Positions 10,626 through 22,400 of a stretch of DNA of 64,000 bases are shown piece by piece. A model generated the notes under the pieces. The model saw only the letters and a program-made list of their open reading frames with translations, did not search any database and had not been told where the DNA came from. The position numbers and the translations under genes are program-made. Numbering within the stretch: position 1 is the stretch's first letter; each line of letters begins with the position of its first letter. The stretch comes from Cornus controversa (lineage: Eukaryota; Streptophyta; Magnoliopsida; Cornales; Cornaceae): the NCBI GenBank assembly GCA_026545225.1, contig CM048853.1, positions 46,330,755 through 46,394,754 of the forward strand. Reading direction: 5' to 3'.

Positions 10626-12126
10626 ATGAGTGAGTACGAGAGTGAGAGTGTAAAAGCGACAAATTTTATATCATGTAGAAAGAGTGACAGAGTGAGAACG
10701 TATGCGGAGTGTAAGAGCAGGAGCATACGCAGAGCATAATATTTAAAAGAAAGAAAATGATAAATTTAACGACTCTACAAAATCGAGAAAAAATCAACTT
10801 TTACGTGGCAATAAACTAATGGCACTCTCCAAGTCTCCCAATGCATATTAAATACGATAAGTATTTTGGACATAAATACCTTTTTCACCCCCTTTCATCG
10901 TTTTCTTCCTTTTTTCTTTCCCTTTTCTCTTATTTGTCACTCCTCATTTTTTTGCTGCCATTAAAAGACTGAGTTGCATTGCTGTGAATATATATATTTT
11001 TTCTCTGTTCCCTCGATATGGCTAATATGGACCCCAAGAAACAAAAATAATGAGATTTGTCACTCCTCATTTCTTTTACCATCAACCAATCATTGCCAAA
11101 AAACATTTAACGTCACCTGTTTGTATCATTTTTTAATGAGCTTTGTTGGTGACGTTGTTTATATATTCAAAATTTTAAACTAAAAACATTTAAACAAGTT
11201 GTTGGTGTTATTGTGTCCAAGTCTAGATTTTCTGGCTTGTTGAAGAATATGAGGGTTGTTCTGAGGATGGATTTGGATAGGGAGAGAACAGATGATCAAT
11301 GATGGAGAGAGTGGGGGTACTTATTGGTTGAGGAAAAAAAGACAATATATTCTGAAAATTTAAGAATATTTTAGTCATAATTTTTTTAAAAATATTTTTA
11401 TTATTCTAAGCACTACATCACCAGTTGGTTGAGGATCGTGTTAAATTAATCAGTTGATGTAGCATTACTCTTAAAAGAATTATGTGACTTTGGACACAAC
11501 CCTAACTTGATTATATGTGACAAAAACAAAACAAAACAAGAAAGGAACAAAAGAATTGGATTAGAGTTGTGTGTATAATTATCACCGGAGATGTTATGAT
11601 ACATCGTAATCCACGATCCATTGTCCATCTATCATAACATACATCATAGCTCTTTGGTTTGGAAAACAATAGTTCCTCAAAAAATTTCTCAAGTGCTACA
11701 ATGTATCGTGATCCAGATTACGATGTATCGTAGGATTTTTATACATTTAAACGTAATATCTTGATACAAAACAAGTATAAATGTGATTTTTGTATGATTT
11801 AAAAATATACAAATGATTATTACATGCTTATGTGCCTTGGATTAGAGTTGGGTGTACAATTACCACCCCGGTGTGGGCTGGCCTAATTCCTCATTCTATT
11901 ACCCTCTCTATGTGAACTAAATAACTAATTCACAAATTTAATAACAACAATTTTTTTTTTTTTAAGAATTCTATATAAATTAAATAACTAATTCACAAAT
12001 TAAATAACAATATAAACTCTACTCTCATCCTCACTCTTTTACAATTCACACCTAACAATTATTAATTTATATAATAATTTCAATTAAAACTATAAATCAC
12101 TTCTCATAGCTTACATTTTTACTAGT
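10626..12126. other. Intergenic, no gene seen
   Basis: AT-rich DNA. It holds a 290-bp insertion-like stretch between two copies of a TTGGATTAGAGTTG(T/G)GTGTA motif (about 11557 and 11837), and a short direct duplication AACTAATTCACAAATT (about 11924 and 11986). No protein-like ORF was seen. Confidence 0.4.
11590..11740. repeat. Imperfect inverted repeats around TACATCGTAATCCA
   Basis: GATACATCGTAATCCACGATCC near 11600 pairs with GTATCGTGATCCAGATTACGATGTATCG near 11704. Flanking direct repeats suggest a small degraded insertion. Confidence 0.45.
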
Positions 12127-12262
12127 TTTAAAACATAGGGCAAAACATCTTGTTATCAGTCTCAGCTAACTCTTTTTTCCCTATCCCTTCCTTTCGTCTT
12201 CATATTGCTTTAGGTCGAACTAAATCACTCTTCATTGGTGCAAATTGTTCTCTTATCCAGTC
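12127..12262. repeat. Single-copy homologue of the tandem modules at 1690-2110
   Basis: In order it shows TTTTAAAACATAGGGCAA, ATCTTGTTATCAG, TCAGCTAAC, CCTTCCTTTCGTCTTCAT, GCTTTAGGTCGAACTAAA, CACTCTTCATTGGTG and TCTCTTATCCAG. Near the helicase gene the same modules occur in two to three tandem copies each. Confidence 0.75.
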
Positions 12263-13179
12263 CTAAGTTGGAATTACATTAACATTTGACCAATGTACTT
12301 TATCTGCTAGTCTTGCCTTTCATATATTTTGATATATATATAGTTAAGAGATTCACACGCCCACTTTGCTCCTATAGGAATTTGAACCCTGGAAGATGAA
12401 ATTTCTTGACTGCTGGATATCCATTACTCCAGAGGAAAAAAATTATATTATGTCATGTGAAGACTAAAAATGATTGTAGAACATAACTTTATGGAATACA
12501 TGATCTTGGGGATTATGATTATGATCTATCTTGGTCCGATTTACAGTTAGTAGAGCAAGATTGCTGACTACTTTCTATTTTGATAATGATCTTGTCAGTC
12601 AATATATATATATATATATATATATATCGGTTATATGATCATCGTATCGGTATTATAGGTGACAGGAGGGGCAGATTCTGATCAAGTGTGACATACATTT
12701 CAAGTTAGAAGTTGTTTTAAATCCCAGCATTTCACTTCATTGAACTATATATACTACCGCATGTATGACTTGGTTTATATATTGAGTTCATTTGATAAGG
12801 TCAAAATATATATTATGTCTCTGAAAATTTTCAAATTGATGTACATAATGCATTTTTCATCATTGGCTACATTTTTTTTTTCCCCAGAAACACAACCAAT
12901 TATATGCAAAATCACAATGGGTTTTTTCTCAGCCCTTGACATGAAAAAGAGGGATTGACAACATGTAAAATCAACCTTTGTACTACAAGTGTATAGGATT
13001 GGACCGAATTAGGAATGAACACGAGGTTTTCGTTGATGCAACAATTGTGCATTTGAATTATAGTTGGCTTATAAACGGCCTATCGTTGTTAGTCCATGTT
13101 ATACTTTTTGGACTTGTTGGGCAATCCCCCAACAGTGTAATGATTTACCAATTTAAACAATGGTTTAAACTTTTAAAAA
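12263..13179. other. Intergenic; includes the segment shared with 5330-5475 and an (AT)n tract
   Basis: (AT)n lies at about 12601-12627. The region 12850-12995 matches 5330-5475. No coding signal with family similarity was seen. Confidence 0.4.
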
Positions 13180-13890
13180 ATAAATAAATAACCCACTAAA
13201 TTTCAAGACTACACTTAATGGGACATTAAAATGACTTGATCTCGTCAATCATTTCTTTTGTGTTCGAGATGTGCTAGGGGTAATATTATGAGCGTGTGGA
13301 TCAACAAATACCTTTCTTTTCAATGCCATACTCTGGTATTTAGATGGAGAACGTAAAAACAATTTCAATTGAAAAAACCCTTAGAAAAAGCTTTATATTT
13401 AGAAGTGCGAACTAAATACTACAAGTTTAAAGCACAAATGTTACCAACTCATGATCAAACTAATTACTACAAGTTTAATTGTTTATATATCTTCATGGAC
13501 ATAAATGCCCTTTTTGCCCTAATTCTAACAATTACTAAAAGTACATCTAAACTTGGGAAGACATAATGCCATAAAATAACGAGAATTGAAGTGAAATATA
13601 TGAAAGCTAAAATATCATTTGAGAGATGGATATAATAGAATAAAGTGGTGTTTGGCACCCATACATGCAACCAAATCTTGATTTAGGGAAAACTACTTGT
13701 ATAGAAGGGGAACAAGTGTATATATGTATATACTTTCTTATATATAGAAGATAGATATCTTATACTACTAGGATGAGGAATTGTCAGCGACCAACTAATT
13801 AAGCTCCACCATTGTAAGAAGAAAAAAAAAAAAGAGAGAAAGTAAACAATATTGAATAGTTTATGTTACATAAAACAACAGAAAAAAAAA
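13180..13890. repeat. Dispersed segment family, copy B (uninterrupted)
   Basis: It starts with CCCACTAAATTTCAAGA and TTCTTTTCAATGCCA and runs through CTTCATGGACATAAATG, ACATCTAAACTT, GTGTTTGGCACCC, TTTCTTATA and ACTAGGATG to a poly(A)-rich end and ATATTGAATAG. It is the version that lacks both hAT insertions found in copies A and C, so it shows their empty sites. Confidence 0.75.
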
Positions 13891-14530
13891 GTGCTAATAT
13901 AATTCAAATCTATACATGATATAAAAAAAGGGCAAGTAAGATAAATTACATTGACATCCCTAGTGTTTGACAAATCTATACGTGATATAAAAAGTGAACA
14001 TATATCCATGTAACAGTGACCTAATCATTATTCTTATACCATTAGGTGTATACCAAGCCGGAACAATTTACTGCTAGAGATGGTTTGGTTCATTTGTTAC
14101 CTTGCCTTCCTAATGTCATCTACAAATAATATCCCACTAAATTTCAAGATACACTTAATTGGAGTTTTAATACTATGCTCAGGTTTTGGAGTAGGAGTCA
14201 GGATCCACTGCAAGCAGTGCACAAAAACGTGCTATAGGTGCGCACAACACAATTAAATTTAATTTTATATCAACATCATTATTTTTCGTTTCAACACTAT
14301 TATTTCAAGCTAGGTGGAAGCTTGAAGTAATGTGTTGAAACACGATTTAATGGTTGGTCTTCATTTTTAAAAAATGACCAAGAATTTGTCGGTGTGTGCG
14401 ATATACATGTCGCGGGAGAGGGGTTCTTGAGATTGTCAATTAAATATGCTAGCACGTGATGTTATTTTAGATAATTGAATTATGTTTTAATTGATTGTAT
14501 TACTTGTTCCTATTATTATGTTTAATTATT
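13891..14530. other. Intergenic; contains the left part of segment copy C
   Basis: CCCACTAAATTTCAAGATAC at about 14133 repeats the start of copy B. TTTAATTATT at 14521-14530 is the left target duplication of the Mutator-like element. No gene was seen. Confidence 0.5.
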
Positions 14531-16171
14531 GGACAAATTACAATTTGTCCTCCTGAAGTTTGTCCATAAGTCAACCTGACCCCCTACGTTTGTAAATCTT
14601 TATTTTCACCCCTTGTCAGTAATTTTTGGTTAACTTTAGTCAACAAAATATTGAAACGACTAAACTATCCTACTTATACATTATACTTGTTCAAGTTATA
14701 TTTACTCCACCTCCCAAATACCCTTCTATATTTGACCTCATAAATTAAAGAGTACTTAGTATACAAAAGTAACTTAACACAAAATAATTACAAACACCAC
14801 CACCACCACCACCACCACAACCTTTGGCGACAGCAACCACCCAAACACCACCACCACCACAACCTGCAGAGCAAAACCACCATTCCCACCACACAACCAA
14901 ATTATTGTTCATCTTTTTCTTCACAAAAATCTCAAATCACCAACTTATACCACCCCCAATCATACAAACTATGAATACATATTTCTTTGAAAATTAAAAC
15001 TAAAAACACAAAAATTACACCATTTGCATATATATATATATATCATTTGCATTGTATATTCTGGAGCAACCTGGTGGAAAGGTTAAGATTAATGGTGCAA
15101 TACATATCGATGGATTTCTTCTTCTTCAACACGTTCATTAGCTTCACCTTTCCACTCCATCTCGATTGGCTGCTCAGAGGCAAAACCCCATAACTCAAAT
15201 ATTCTCCTAAACTCGAATCAATTGGTGGAATATTGGTCGATGTCAAGTCCAACACAACATTGAATTTCTTTGTTGATCGAGCCCGGGCTCCTCCATTAGT
15301 GTAGTCCCATAGAAAAAGTTAATAACACTGTCCCCGTATTTGAAGCGACCGAAATTGGTGTTCCAACTCAATCGTTTCATTTCTTCTTCTTCCTTTGGAT
15401 TTCGGTCTTGCCTCATCGAAGGGTTGTCATCATCAGTACCCCTTATTCCTGAAGAGTTGTCGATGACGGAGAAGCCACCCATCTCCAAGATCTCTCATTT
15501 TGGGTTTGCAATTTCAAAACCCTAATTTAAGTTTGCAATTTCAAAACCAGTCAAGATCTTTCATTTTCATCAGATCTTAAATCATCACCACTACAAAACC
15601 AAACAAAAAAAAAAACAATCACCTATCATTTTTCTCAAATCATCACCACTACAAAAACCAAACAATCACCTATCATTTTGAAGAATCAAATTAGGGTTTT
15701 GAAATTACAAACTCAAATTAGGGCTCTAATAGGTGACTTTGTTAGTGGTGGCTATGGGGATTTTACTGGTCTATGTCAGAGTAGTCATCTGAAAAATCTA
15801 GCACCATCACCTCCATATATATATATATATATATATATTGAGGGAATAATATTAATTAGACATCTCTGGACTTTAATAAAATGATAACTAAATATGTAAG
15901 TGTAATTTGATTCAGAATGAAAATTAATGGGCATCAGGGGTCAAACTGATAAACTCTATTGGAGAAAAATTGGCACAAATAGACGCAGAAGTATAGAAGG
16001 GTATTTTTTGGCTACTGTTTGCATGATGTAAGCAATTTGACCGTTGACAATGACATGAGGGACTAAAGTAATGTATAATTTCAAACATCAGGGGTGAAAA
16101 TGAAGACACACAAACGTGTGAGATTAGGTTGACGTATAGACAAATCTCAGAAAGTCAAAATGTAATTTGCC
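14531..16171. mobile_element. Non-autonomous Mutator-like element (1641 bp) with long inverted ends, Pack-MULE type
   Basis: The left end starts GGACAAATTACAATTTG and the right end, read inward, GGCAAATTACATTTTG. The two ends stay similar for roughly 85 bp (shared AGTCAACCTGA/CGTCAACCTAA, ACGTTTGT and TTTTCACCCC). The element is flanked by TTTAATTATT (14521-14530, 16172-16181), a 9-10 bp direct repeat as Mutator-type transposases make. The interior has a (CAC)n stretch near 14800, a duplicated ATCATCACCACTACAAAA module near 15580 and 15640, and a gene-like ORF on the minus strand. No transposase is encoded. Confidence 0.85.
15043..15480 (-). pseudogene. Captured gene fragment inside the Mutator-like element, unrecognised
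   Basis: From an ATG at about 15480 the minus strand reads MGGFSVIDNSSGIRGTDDD and about 60 further codons of normal, polar protein composition before a stop at 15243. A second, shifted minus-strand frame continues to about 15043 (TSTNIPPIDSSLGEYLSYG and a Lys-rich end), suggesting one older coding sequence with a frameshift near 15250. Codon use and composition stand out from the AT-rich surroundings. I do not recognise the family. It could be a host gene piece picked up by the element, or an element-specific ORF. Confidence 0.5.
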
Positions 16172-16181
16172 TTTAATTATT

Positions 16182-17290
16182 TATATTTATATCTGAACTC
16201 AGATTGTATTATATCATTTCCTAGGCATCTTTTCTTTTCAATGCCACACAGTACGTACTGTGGTTTTGGAAGAGACGGGGGATGTACAACAATTTTCAAG
16301 TACAATTTTAATTGGAATAAGTTTTATACTTTAAGAGATGAGAAGAAAATAAAGCACATATGTTACCAACTCATGAAACTAATAACAAAGTCATTGTTTA
16401 TATTTCTTCATGGACATAAATGGCCTTTTGCCCTAATTCCAGCATTTACTAAAACACATCTAAACTTAAGAAGATACCTAATGCCATAAGATGAGTGATA
16501 TATATATATGAAAGCTAAAATATACATCATCTAATGGATATAGAGTAATAAAGTGGTGTTTGGGACCCTTACATGCAACCAAATCTTGATTTAGAGAAAA
16601 CTGCTTGGATATATAGAACAAACTCTTTCTTATAGAAGATATATAGAAATATTATTTATTCCACTGGCTAGGATTAGGGATGCACAAAAAATTCGCGAAT
16701 TCGGACGAATCCGATCTGATCCGTTAGCTAATGGATTGGTGGCGGATTAAAAAATTAGAATCCATTAGTCACGGATCGGATTACGGATTGGAGGGTTAGA
16801 AATCCGATCCGATCCGCAATCCGATCCGTGGCAATCCGTGGCTATATATATATATATAATTAGTAATTATATGTATAATAATATAATATGCTACATACTT
16901 ACATGGGTAAACCTAAAAACTCAATATATATTATATTTGTTTATTTAACAATTGTGTTCATTTGAGATGTGAATTAAAAAGTGTTGTGAATTTTTTTCTT
17001 GGAATTTTTGAAATAAACATAAAAAAAATTCAAATAGGAGTACATGCCCAATCCGCCAATCCGATCCGATCAATCACGGATAGGATCGGATTGGCAGATT
17101 GCCACGGATCGGATCGGATTGAATTTTTGTCAATCCGTAATCCGTGGATCTGATTAGAATTATGCATAATCCGATCCGATCCGATCCATGGTCACCCCTA
17201 ACTAGGATGCGTAACTTGCTTGTAAGCGGCCAATCTAGGAAGAAAATAAAAATGAAAAAAAGAAAGAAAACAATTAATATTGAATAGACT
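16182..17290. repeat. Dispersed segment family, copy C (interrupted by a hAT element)
   Basis: TTCTTTTCAATGCCACA, ATGTTACCAACTCATGA, CTTCATGGACATAAATGG, AAACACATCTAAACTTAAG, GTGGTGTTTGGGACCC and TTTCTTATAGAAGAT follow copy B in order. The copy is split by the hAT element at 16675-17200 and resumes with ACTAGGATGCG. Its left part was separated by the Mutator-like element. Confidence 0.75.
16675..17200. mobile_element. Non-autonomous hAT element (526 bp)
   Basis: The ends are TAGGGATGCACAAAAAATTC and, on the right, CCATGGTCACCCCTA. Flanking 8-bp repeats GCTAGGAT (16667-16674) and ACTAGGAT (17201-17208) differ at one base. Both flanks inside the element are dense arrays of GATCCGATCC-type repeats. 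Copies A and B of the surrounding segment show the uninterrupted ACTAGGAT site. Confidence 0.88.
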
Positions 17291-17399
17291 GTTATGTCGA
17301 TTGCATGATAGAAATGATAAGTCCAATCACATGACATTATCATAACATTATGTAGTGAGATCTAATTCATATAAAAATAAAATTGGACTAGTTTGTACA

Positions 17400-17700
17400 C
17401 TCACTACCATATTGGTGGCGGCCTTTGGGAAGCTCGGTGGTGCTGGAACTGCCGCGGGGCAGATTGTGGTCGGGCGCTGCCAAGGTCTGTGATGGCTGGG
17501 GCGGATTGAGATTCTCCATTTTTGGTTTTGGGGCGTAATGCAAACACTGTGCCTTTCTGGTGCTTAATGGCATGCAGTGTGGCTTTTTATATATGCACAC
17601 ACTAGTACAGAGACACGTGATTAAAACCTCACAAAATTATCGGAAATTTTAATTTGAGCAACAGGGTGCATATATATCCATATAAAATATACATACACAA
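17400..17700. repeat. Segment repeated from 6925-7160, just upstream of the 17.8-kb candidate exon
   Basis: It shares the ordered motifs listed for 6925-7160. It is GC-richer than its surroundings at 17420-17500 (GGCGGCCTTTGGG, GCCGCGGGG), which could mean an old promoter or 5' exon. Confidence 0.7.
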
Positions 17701-17811
17701 ATAGGTAATTAAAATTACTTTACGTGGGTAATTAAATGTCATGACTTTCCCAATTCTTACTCATCTGCTTAGCAACACCCCTTTTACAATCACTTTTCCT
17801 TTTGTACTCAA

Positions 17812-18313
17812 ATGGCTTCGCCATCTGGCATCTTCAGCGATTGCTGTGGGGAGCTTCTAGGGTTACAACAGGTGAGTACACATGTACAATTATATACATA
17901 TATGTATACATATATATGATTATTTATCTATATATATAGTATGTAATACACATTATTAACCTTAGAAGCTAAAATATGTAATACCTCTTGTACCAGAGAT
18001 GCAAATTATGTTTACTGTAAATACCGTATAGTACAACATATACGCATCTATGTTTACTGTAACCGTATATTATGTTTACTGTAAATATGTAATGTATTAC
18101 AATTACATATTTTAGCTTCTAGGGTTAATAATGTAAAATAATATATATGCCTTGGAAAAAAAAAGGGAAAAAACACACACAAATTAATAGTTTAATTATG
18201 TACATATATATGCACAAAAATATACATGTGTGAATGTGTAGATGCACATATATAGAAGGTTAAATGTTTTTCGAATACAGGATCAGAGAAGGACCTCCTT
18301 GCTTTCCGAATAG
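17812..18313 (+). CDS. Possible spliced 30-residue ORF, unrecognised
   Basis: An ATG at 17812 opens MASPSGIFSDCCGELLGLQQ and meets a consensus donor (CAG|GTGAGT) after codon 20 at 17871. A pyrimidine-poor acceptor (ATACAG) at 18280 leads in phase into ten more codons and a stop at 18313. The coding composition is unlike the surrounding AT-rich DNA. It could be a micropeptide gene, a leftover first exon of a broken gene, or an alternative first exon of the LAS1-like gene starting 1.7 kb downstream. No family was recognised. Confidence 0.25.
17950..18134. repeat. Foldback (MITE-like) repeat, about 185 bp
   Basis: ACATTATTAACCTTAGAAGC at 17950 is inverted at the other end (TTAGCTTCTAGGGTTAATAATGT, ending 18134); the arms extend to about 34-40 bp with few mismatches. 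The loop holds three copies of ATGTTTACTGTAA. It lies between the two parts of the 30-residue ORF. Confidence 0.65.
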
Positions 18314-18384
18314 TTGGCTTTGGGCGATTGCACTTTACATCCCTTGTAACATAGGGCTTGCGGAAAGAGTAGTTGAAGAAGCCG

Positions 18385-18572
18385 AGACGAGAGAGAGAGA
18401 AAGAAGTCCCGCTTAGCCTCCACCGCCGCTAACTCTTTCTCACAATCACCGCCTTCCAACGCCCACTCTCTCTCTATATATGTAAGTCCTATTCAGGGCC
18501 GGTTGCTTCAATCAGTCACCACTGAGCTTCAACTTTTCGTTGTGAGATTACATTGATTCACTGTTCGACAAG
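18385..18572 (+). other. Probable non-coding first exon (5' UTR) of the LAS1-like gene
   Basis: A GA/CT-rich stretch (GAGAGAGAGAAAGAAG, CACTCTCTCTCTATATATG) ends at GACAAG|GTAAAAAC near 18572, a plausible donor that would join the acceptor TTTTTTCAG at 19419. The transcription start is not defined. Confidence 0.4.
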
Positions 18573-19468
18573 GTAAAAACTTGCTAATTTTATTATACAT
18601 ATATACGTAGGATTTTTTTAGAGTTTCGTATGAATTTCTTTCCATACGAATAGTTGTTGATGTATGCTATGTAATAGAACAAGCAGGTACTAAGCTGTTA
18701 ATTTTCACTACCAATTCGAGCAAATTAAGCTGACTAATATTTTTTGTCATTGTTGAAACATATACAGACAGATGTACATACACACACATACATGTACTAT
18801 GTATAACGGTAGAAAACACATTGTTGTTGTTGTTGGGACCTCATTGAAAGAATTGATAATTCCTTTCTTATTACTCGAGCAATTTGATCATTGATAGATT
18901 CCTTTAGCACTCTTTGATTTGTTTAAATGTTTTGGATTGTCTTTCAAATCCAAAAACAGTCTGCTTTTCTTGGCCGGAGCAATCCAATAATTGGTAGATT
19001 CTTTAGCTTCTCTTAGATGGTTTTTAGACGCATTTAAATTTTTTTGAAATCCAAGAATTGCACTTGCTTATAGTCAAATGTTCTATGCCTTAGTGCATGC
19101 AGGTAGTGTATATTTTTTTCTGATATACACATAAAAAACTTTTTAAGGGAAAATGTCTAATGGGATTGATGTTGAAGATACTTTTTTTAAGGTAAAATGT
19201 CAGAAGGTGGAAGTATTGTTCTTAGGCAGAGATCTCCAACAAAAAACTTCTCTTTCAACCTCCTAAATTAACATTCTCACTCCAAGACCGCCCCTACTTT
19301 GAGAAAGCCTCTTAAAACCTGTCCGAAGTAAATAGGGACAGGCATTTACCTGAGAAATTATGTTGATTTGCCATCCTAAATTTAACTCTACTACAAATTT
19401 GTTAAATCATTTTTTCAGGCTCAGGGTAGCTCTATAGCTCAAGCAGTGTGTGTTTTTGGAACTCTTTA

Positions 19469-22400
19469 ATGGAGTCACTGCTAGGATTTAAGGAAACAAT
19501 GAGTGACCTTGATGTAAGAGACAGATCATGCAGTCACAAATTGGTGCCATGGATAAGTTGGGACGAATGGAACTTTGTCATGGAGTCTCTCTTCTCTTCC
19601 TCTCCAGACTCCATAACCTCAGCTCTTCACAGAGTAAGAAAGAAAATGTAAAATCCATTTTTCTCAAGAAACAAGCAGAGATTTTTCTGGTTGAACTATA
19701 AGTATTGAAACCACTGGAATAATAATCTGGTTTTTAGATATCGGCGTGGCGAAGCAGAGGATGTCTTCCGGTTTTGATTGAAGTCACTGCTTCAATTATC
19801 GAAATTCAGCAAAAAGATCCTTTCTTTAGGTAAACCCCAATTGGTATAATTTTCTTTAATCAATTAATAATTGGGCCTGTATATTTGTTGTATTTTGTTT
19901 GTATCATTGTATTTTAGGTTGATGTTCTTTTGTAACTTTAGCCACAGATATATTGTATTCATGCACATGTTTCATATAATGTAGAGTTGACCCAAGTGAG
20001 AATGCTTCGGACTCAGAGGAGGTGTTGGCCATGCTATATTGCATGGCAATCATGAGGTAACAATGGTTTTACTAATGTATTAATCTCAAGGATTTTTCTG
20101 TTAATGCATACAAAAATTGGTTAACACATAATATGCTGTACAGTACATGTTTGCAAACTCTACATTTGAAATTATACTTCGATGGGCCATTAGATTAAAC
20201 TTTTATTAGTGGAGGAGACTAGCAGCCATTGCAAAATTGTCTTAGACTTTTGGTTGTTTTGGTTCTTGCTAAGGGAAAAATAGAAGGACCCACTCTTTCT
20301 AAAGCAAGAAGCAAGGAACTTGACTTTGAGAAAGAAGGGCCTGATATTTATATCATAATCCTAGTAAATGCAAAGAGCAATGGATTGAGCTGTTCTGATG
20401 AGCTTATGATTTAGTCTTGAGTTCGACTTCTTGTGAAGTTGAAACTGTTTCTTGATGGACCGAGCCCATGCTGTGCTTTCCACTTTGTCTATTCCATATG
20501 GTGAAGTTGTGGTTTCACTGTCTATTTGTAAAATTCCTTATTCCGTCTCTCTCTCTTCTCTCTTTGTGATTAAATTATTAATCTCTCTCTCTCTCTCTCT
20601 CAATGCCATTTGTATTACCAGGCTCCTATATTCATACATCAGAATTGATCTTTATGCAATGCAAAACTTTTATGGTATTGAAAATTTCTGTCTTAATGTA
20701 CCCAAGAATTACTTGACCTGATCTGATTAGCAGCAAATCTATTGCAAGTTGGCAGTTCCTTTCCCCTTCTTAAATAATTTTTTCCTGGGGCTGTTTAGGT
20801 TTTATGACTTTTTGTGGCCATTCATACTTGTACGGGCTTCATGTGAAAAAATTGGAATTGATTACAGTGGTGTTTACATCTATTGGAGTTTGTGCCTTAA
20901 AGAAATTAGGTTACACACTTAGTTCTTTTCTTTGAAGGTTGGTGAATGGCATTGTTGAGAAGAGACGTAAGAAGAAAAATGTTTCAATTGCCGAGGCAGC
21001 TGTTGCATTCAACATTCCACGTATGCTGATTGACATTCGTCACGGTGAGGAACACTGGCTATCTAATTGGTATGAAGCCAAAATCTGTTCGTTTTCTTTT
21101 TGATAAGTAGTCATGTGCTATTTCTAGTAATCTACCACCTCTATGTATGCAATATGTACTGTCCAGCCCCCTCCCTCTTCACCCTTTTAGTGTATGAGAG
21201 TCTGAAGCATTCTCTCTCTTTTTATTTACTGGAAGGCAGTTAGATACCCTAGGACAGTGTTTTTCATTGATTTGTGGTGCAAAATTTTGGTTTTGTTTTT
21301 TCCTTGTGTGGTTTAATTTATAAGTTAGATTAATTTTTTGTCTGATATTTCTTTATTTGTAGAGGGTTCTCATCGAGATCTACCTTCACTTCGGCTGGTT
21401 CGTCATGCCTCAATTAAGGTATACTTGTATTCCTTACTGTTTTTTTATTATTTTTTTTCCGGTTTGAGCAGTTCTTATTTGGTAATTTTCAATGTTATCG
21501 ATGGGTTGTATGCATATGCATATCCTAGTACATGTTATGCTGATTAGCTTTGGTTTGTTTGTTGGGAGAGAAAAACTGGTACCCTAATACATGCTCTGCT
21601 CTGATTAGCCTTGGTTTGTTTGCTGGGAAAGAACCTACTGGTTTCTGTTAGTTTCAAATTGGCTGAGGTGGTATATTTTCTTCCCAGAAATTGTTCTGGT
21701 TGCACCTCAGCTTATCTTTAATTTGTGCTGGCTGGTTTAATAAAAAAAATGTCATATGTTCTAATTCATGCAAAATTATCCGTGAATTTAGAACAACCAT
21801 AGAAGAGGGACTATTTTCTCAATTTCCTGTTTGTAGTTCTGAATGACTTCTGCAAGCCAAATAGAAGAGCCACAGATGTTCTCTTGGACCGTTTGAGTAT
21901 TCATTGATATATCTGGAAGCCTTTCAAGGTGAAGGACAAAATATGACCACAAAAACTTCATGTCCTTGAATTCTAGGTTTTATTTTTAATTTTTAAATGA
22001 AGTAGAACTTAGAATGTTGGCTACATTTACCCAACTAACCTCAGAGTTCCAGTGCCTCAGTTGAAAATCAGTGTTTAAACTTAGATCATCATCATCCTTG
22101 CCATTATCCCATATGGATGACGTGTGTTTAAACCTAGATATTATCATATAACTTGTGTATCATTGTGGAAAAAAAGATCACGATCTATGCGTGGGATAAC
22201 ATCTTATCATGCTCGATATTCAATTGGATCACATATTGGTGTGTAGATGGTGTTTTGACATCAACACACCAACTTCCTTATTTTTATTTTTTTCCTCCTT
22301 GATTTTCTTTTTCAAAAAGGAAATAGCATGTGTGGGGCAAGGTTAGCAGACCCAATGAGTGTGTTACAATCTTAAAAGAAACAAAGACAAGACAAGCAGG

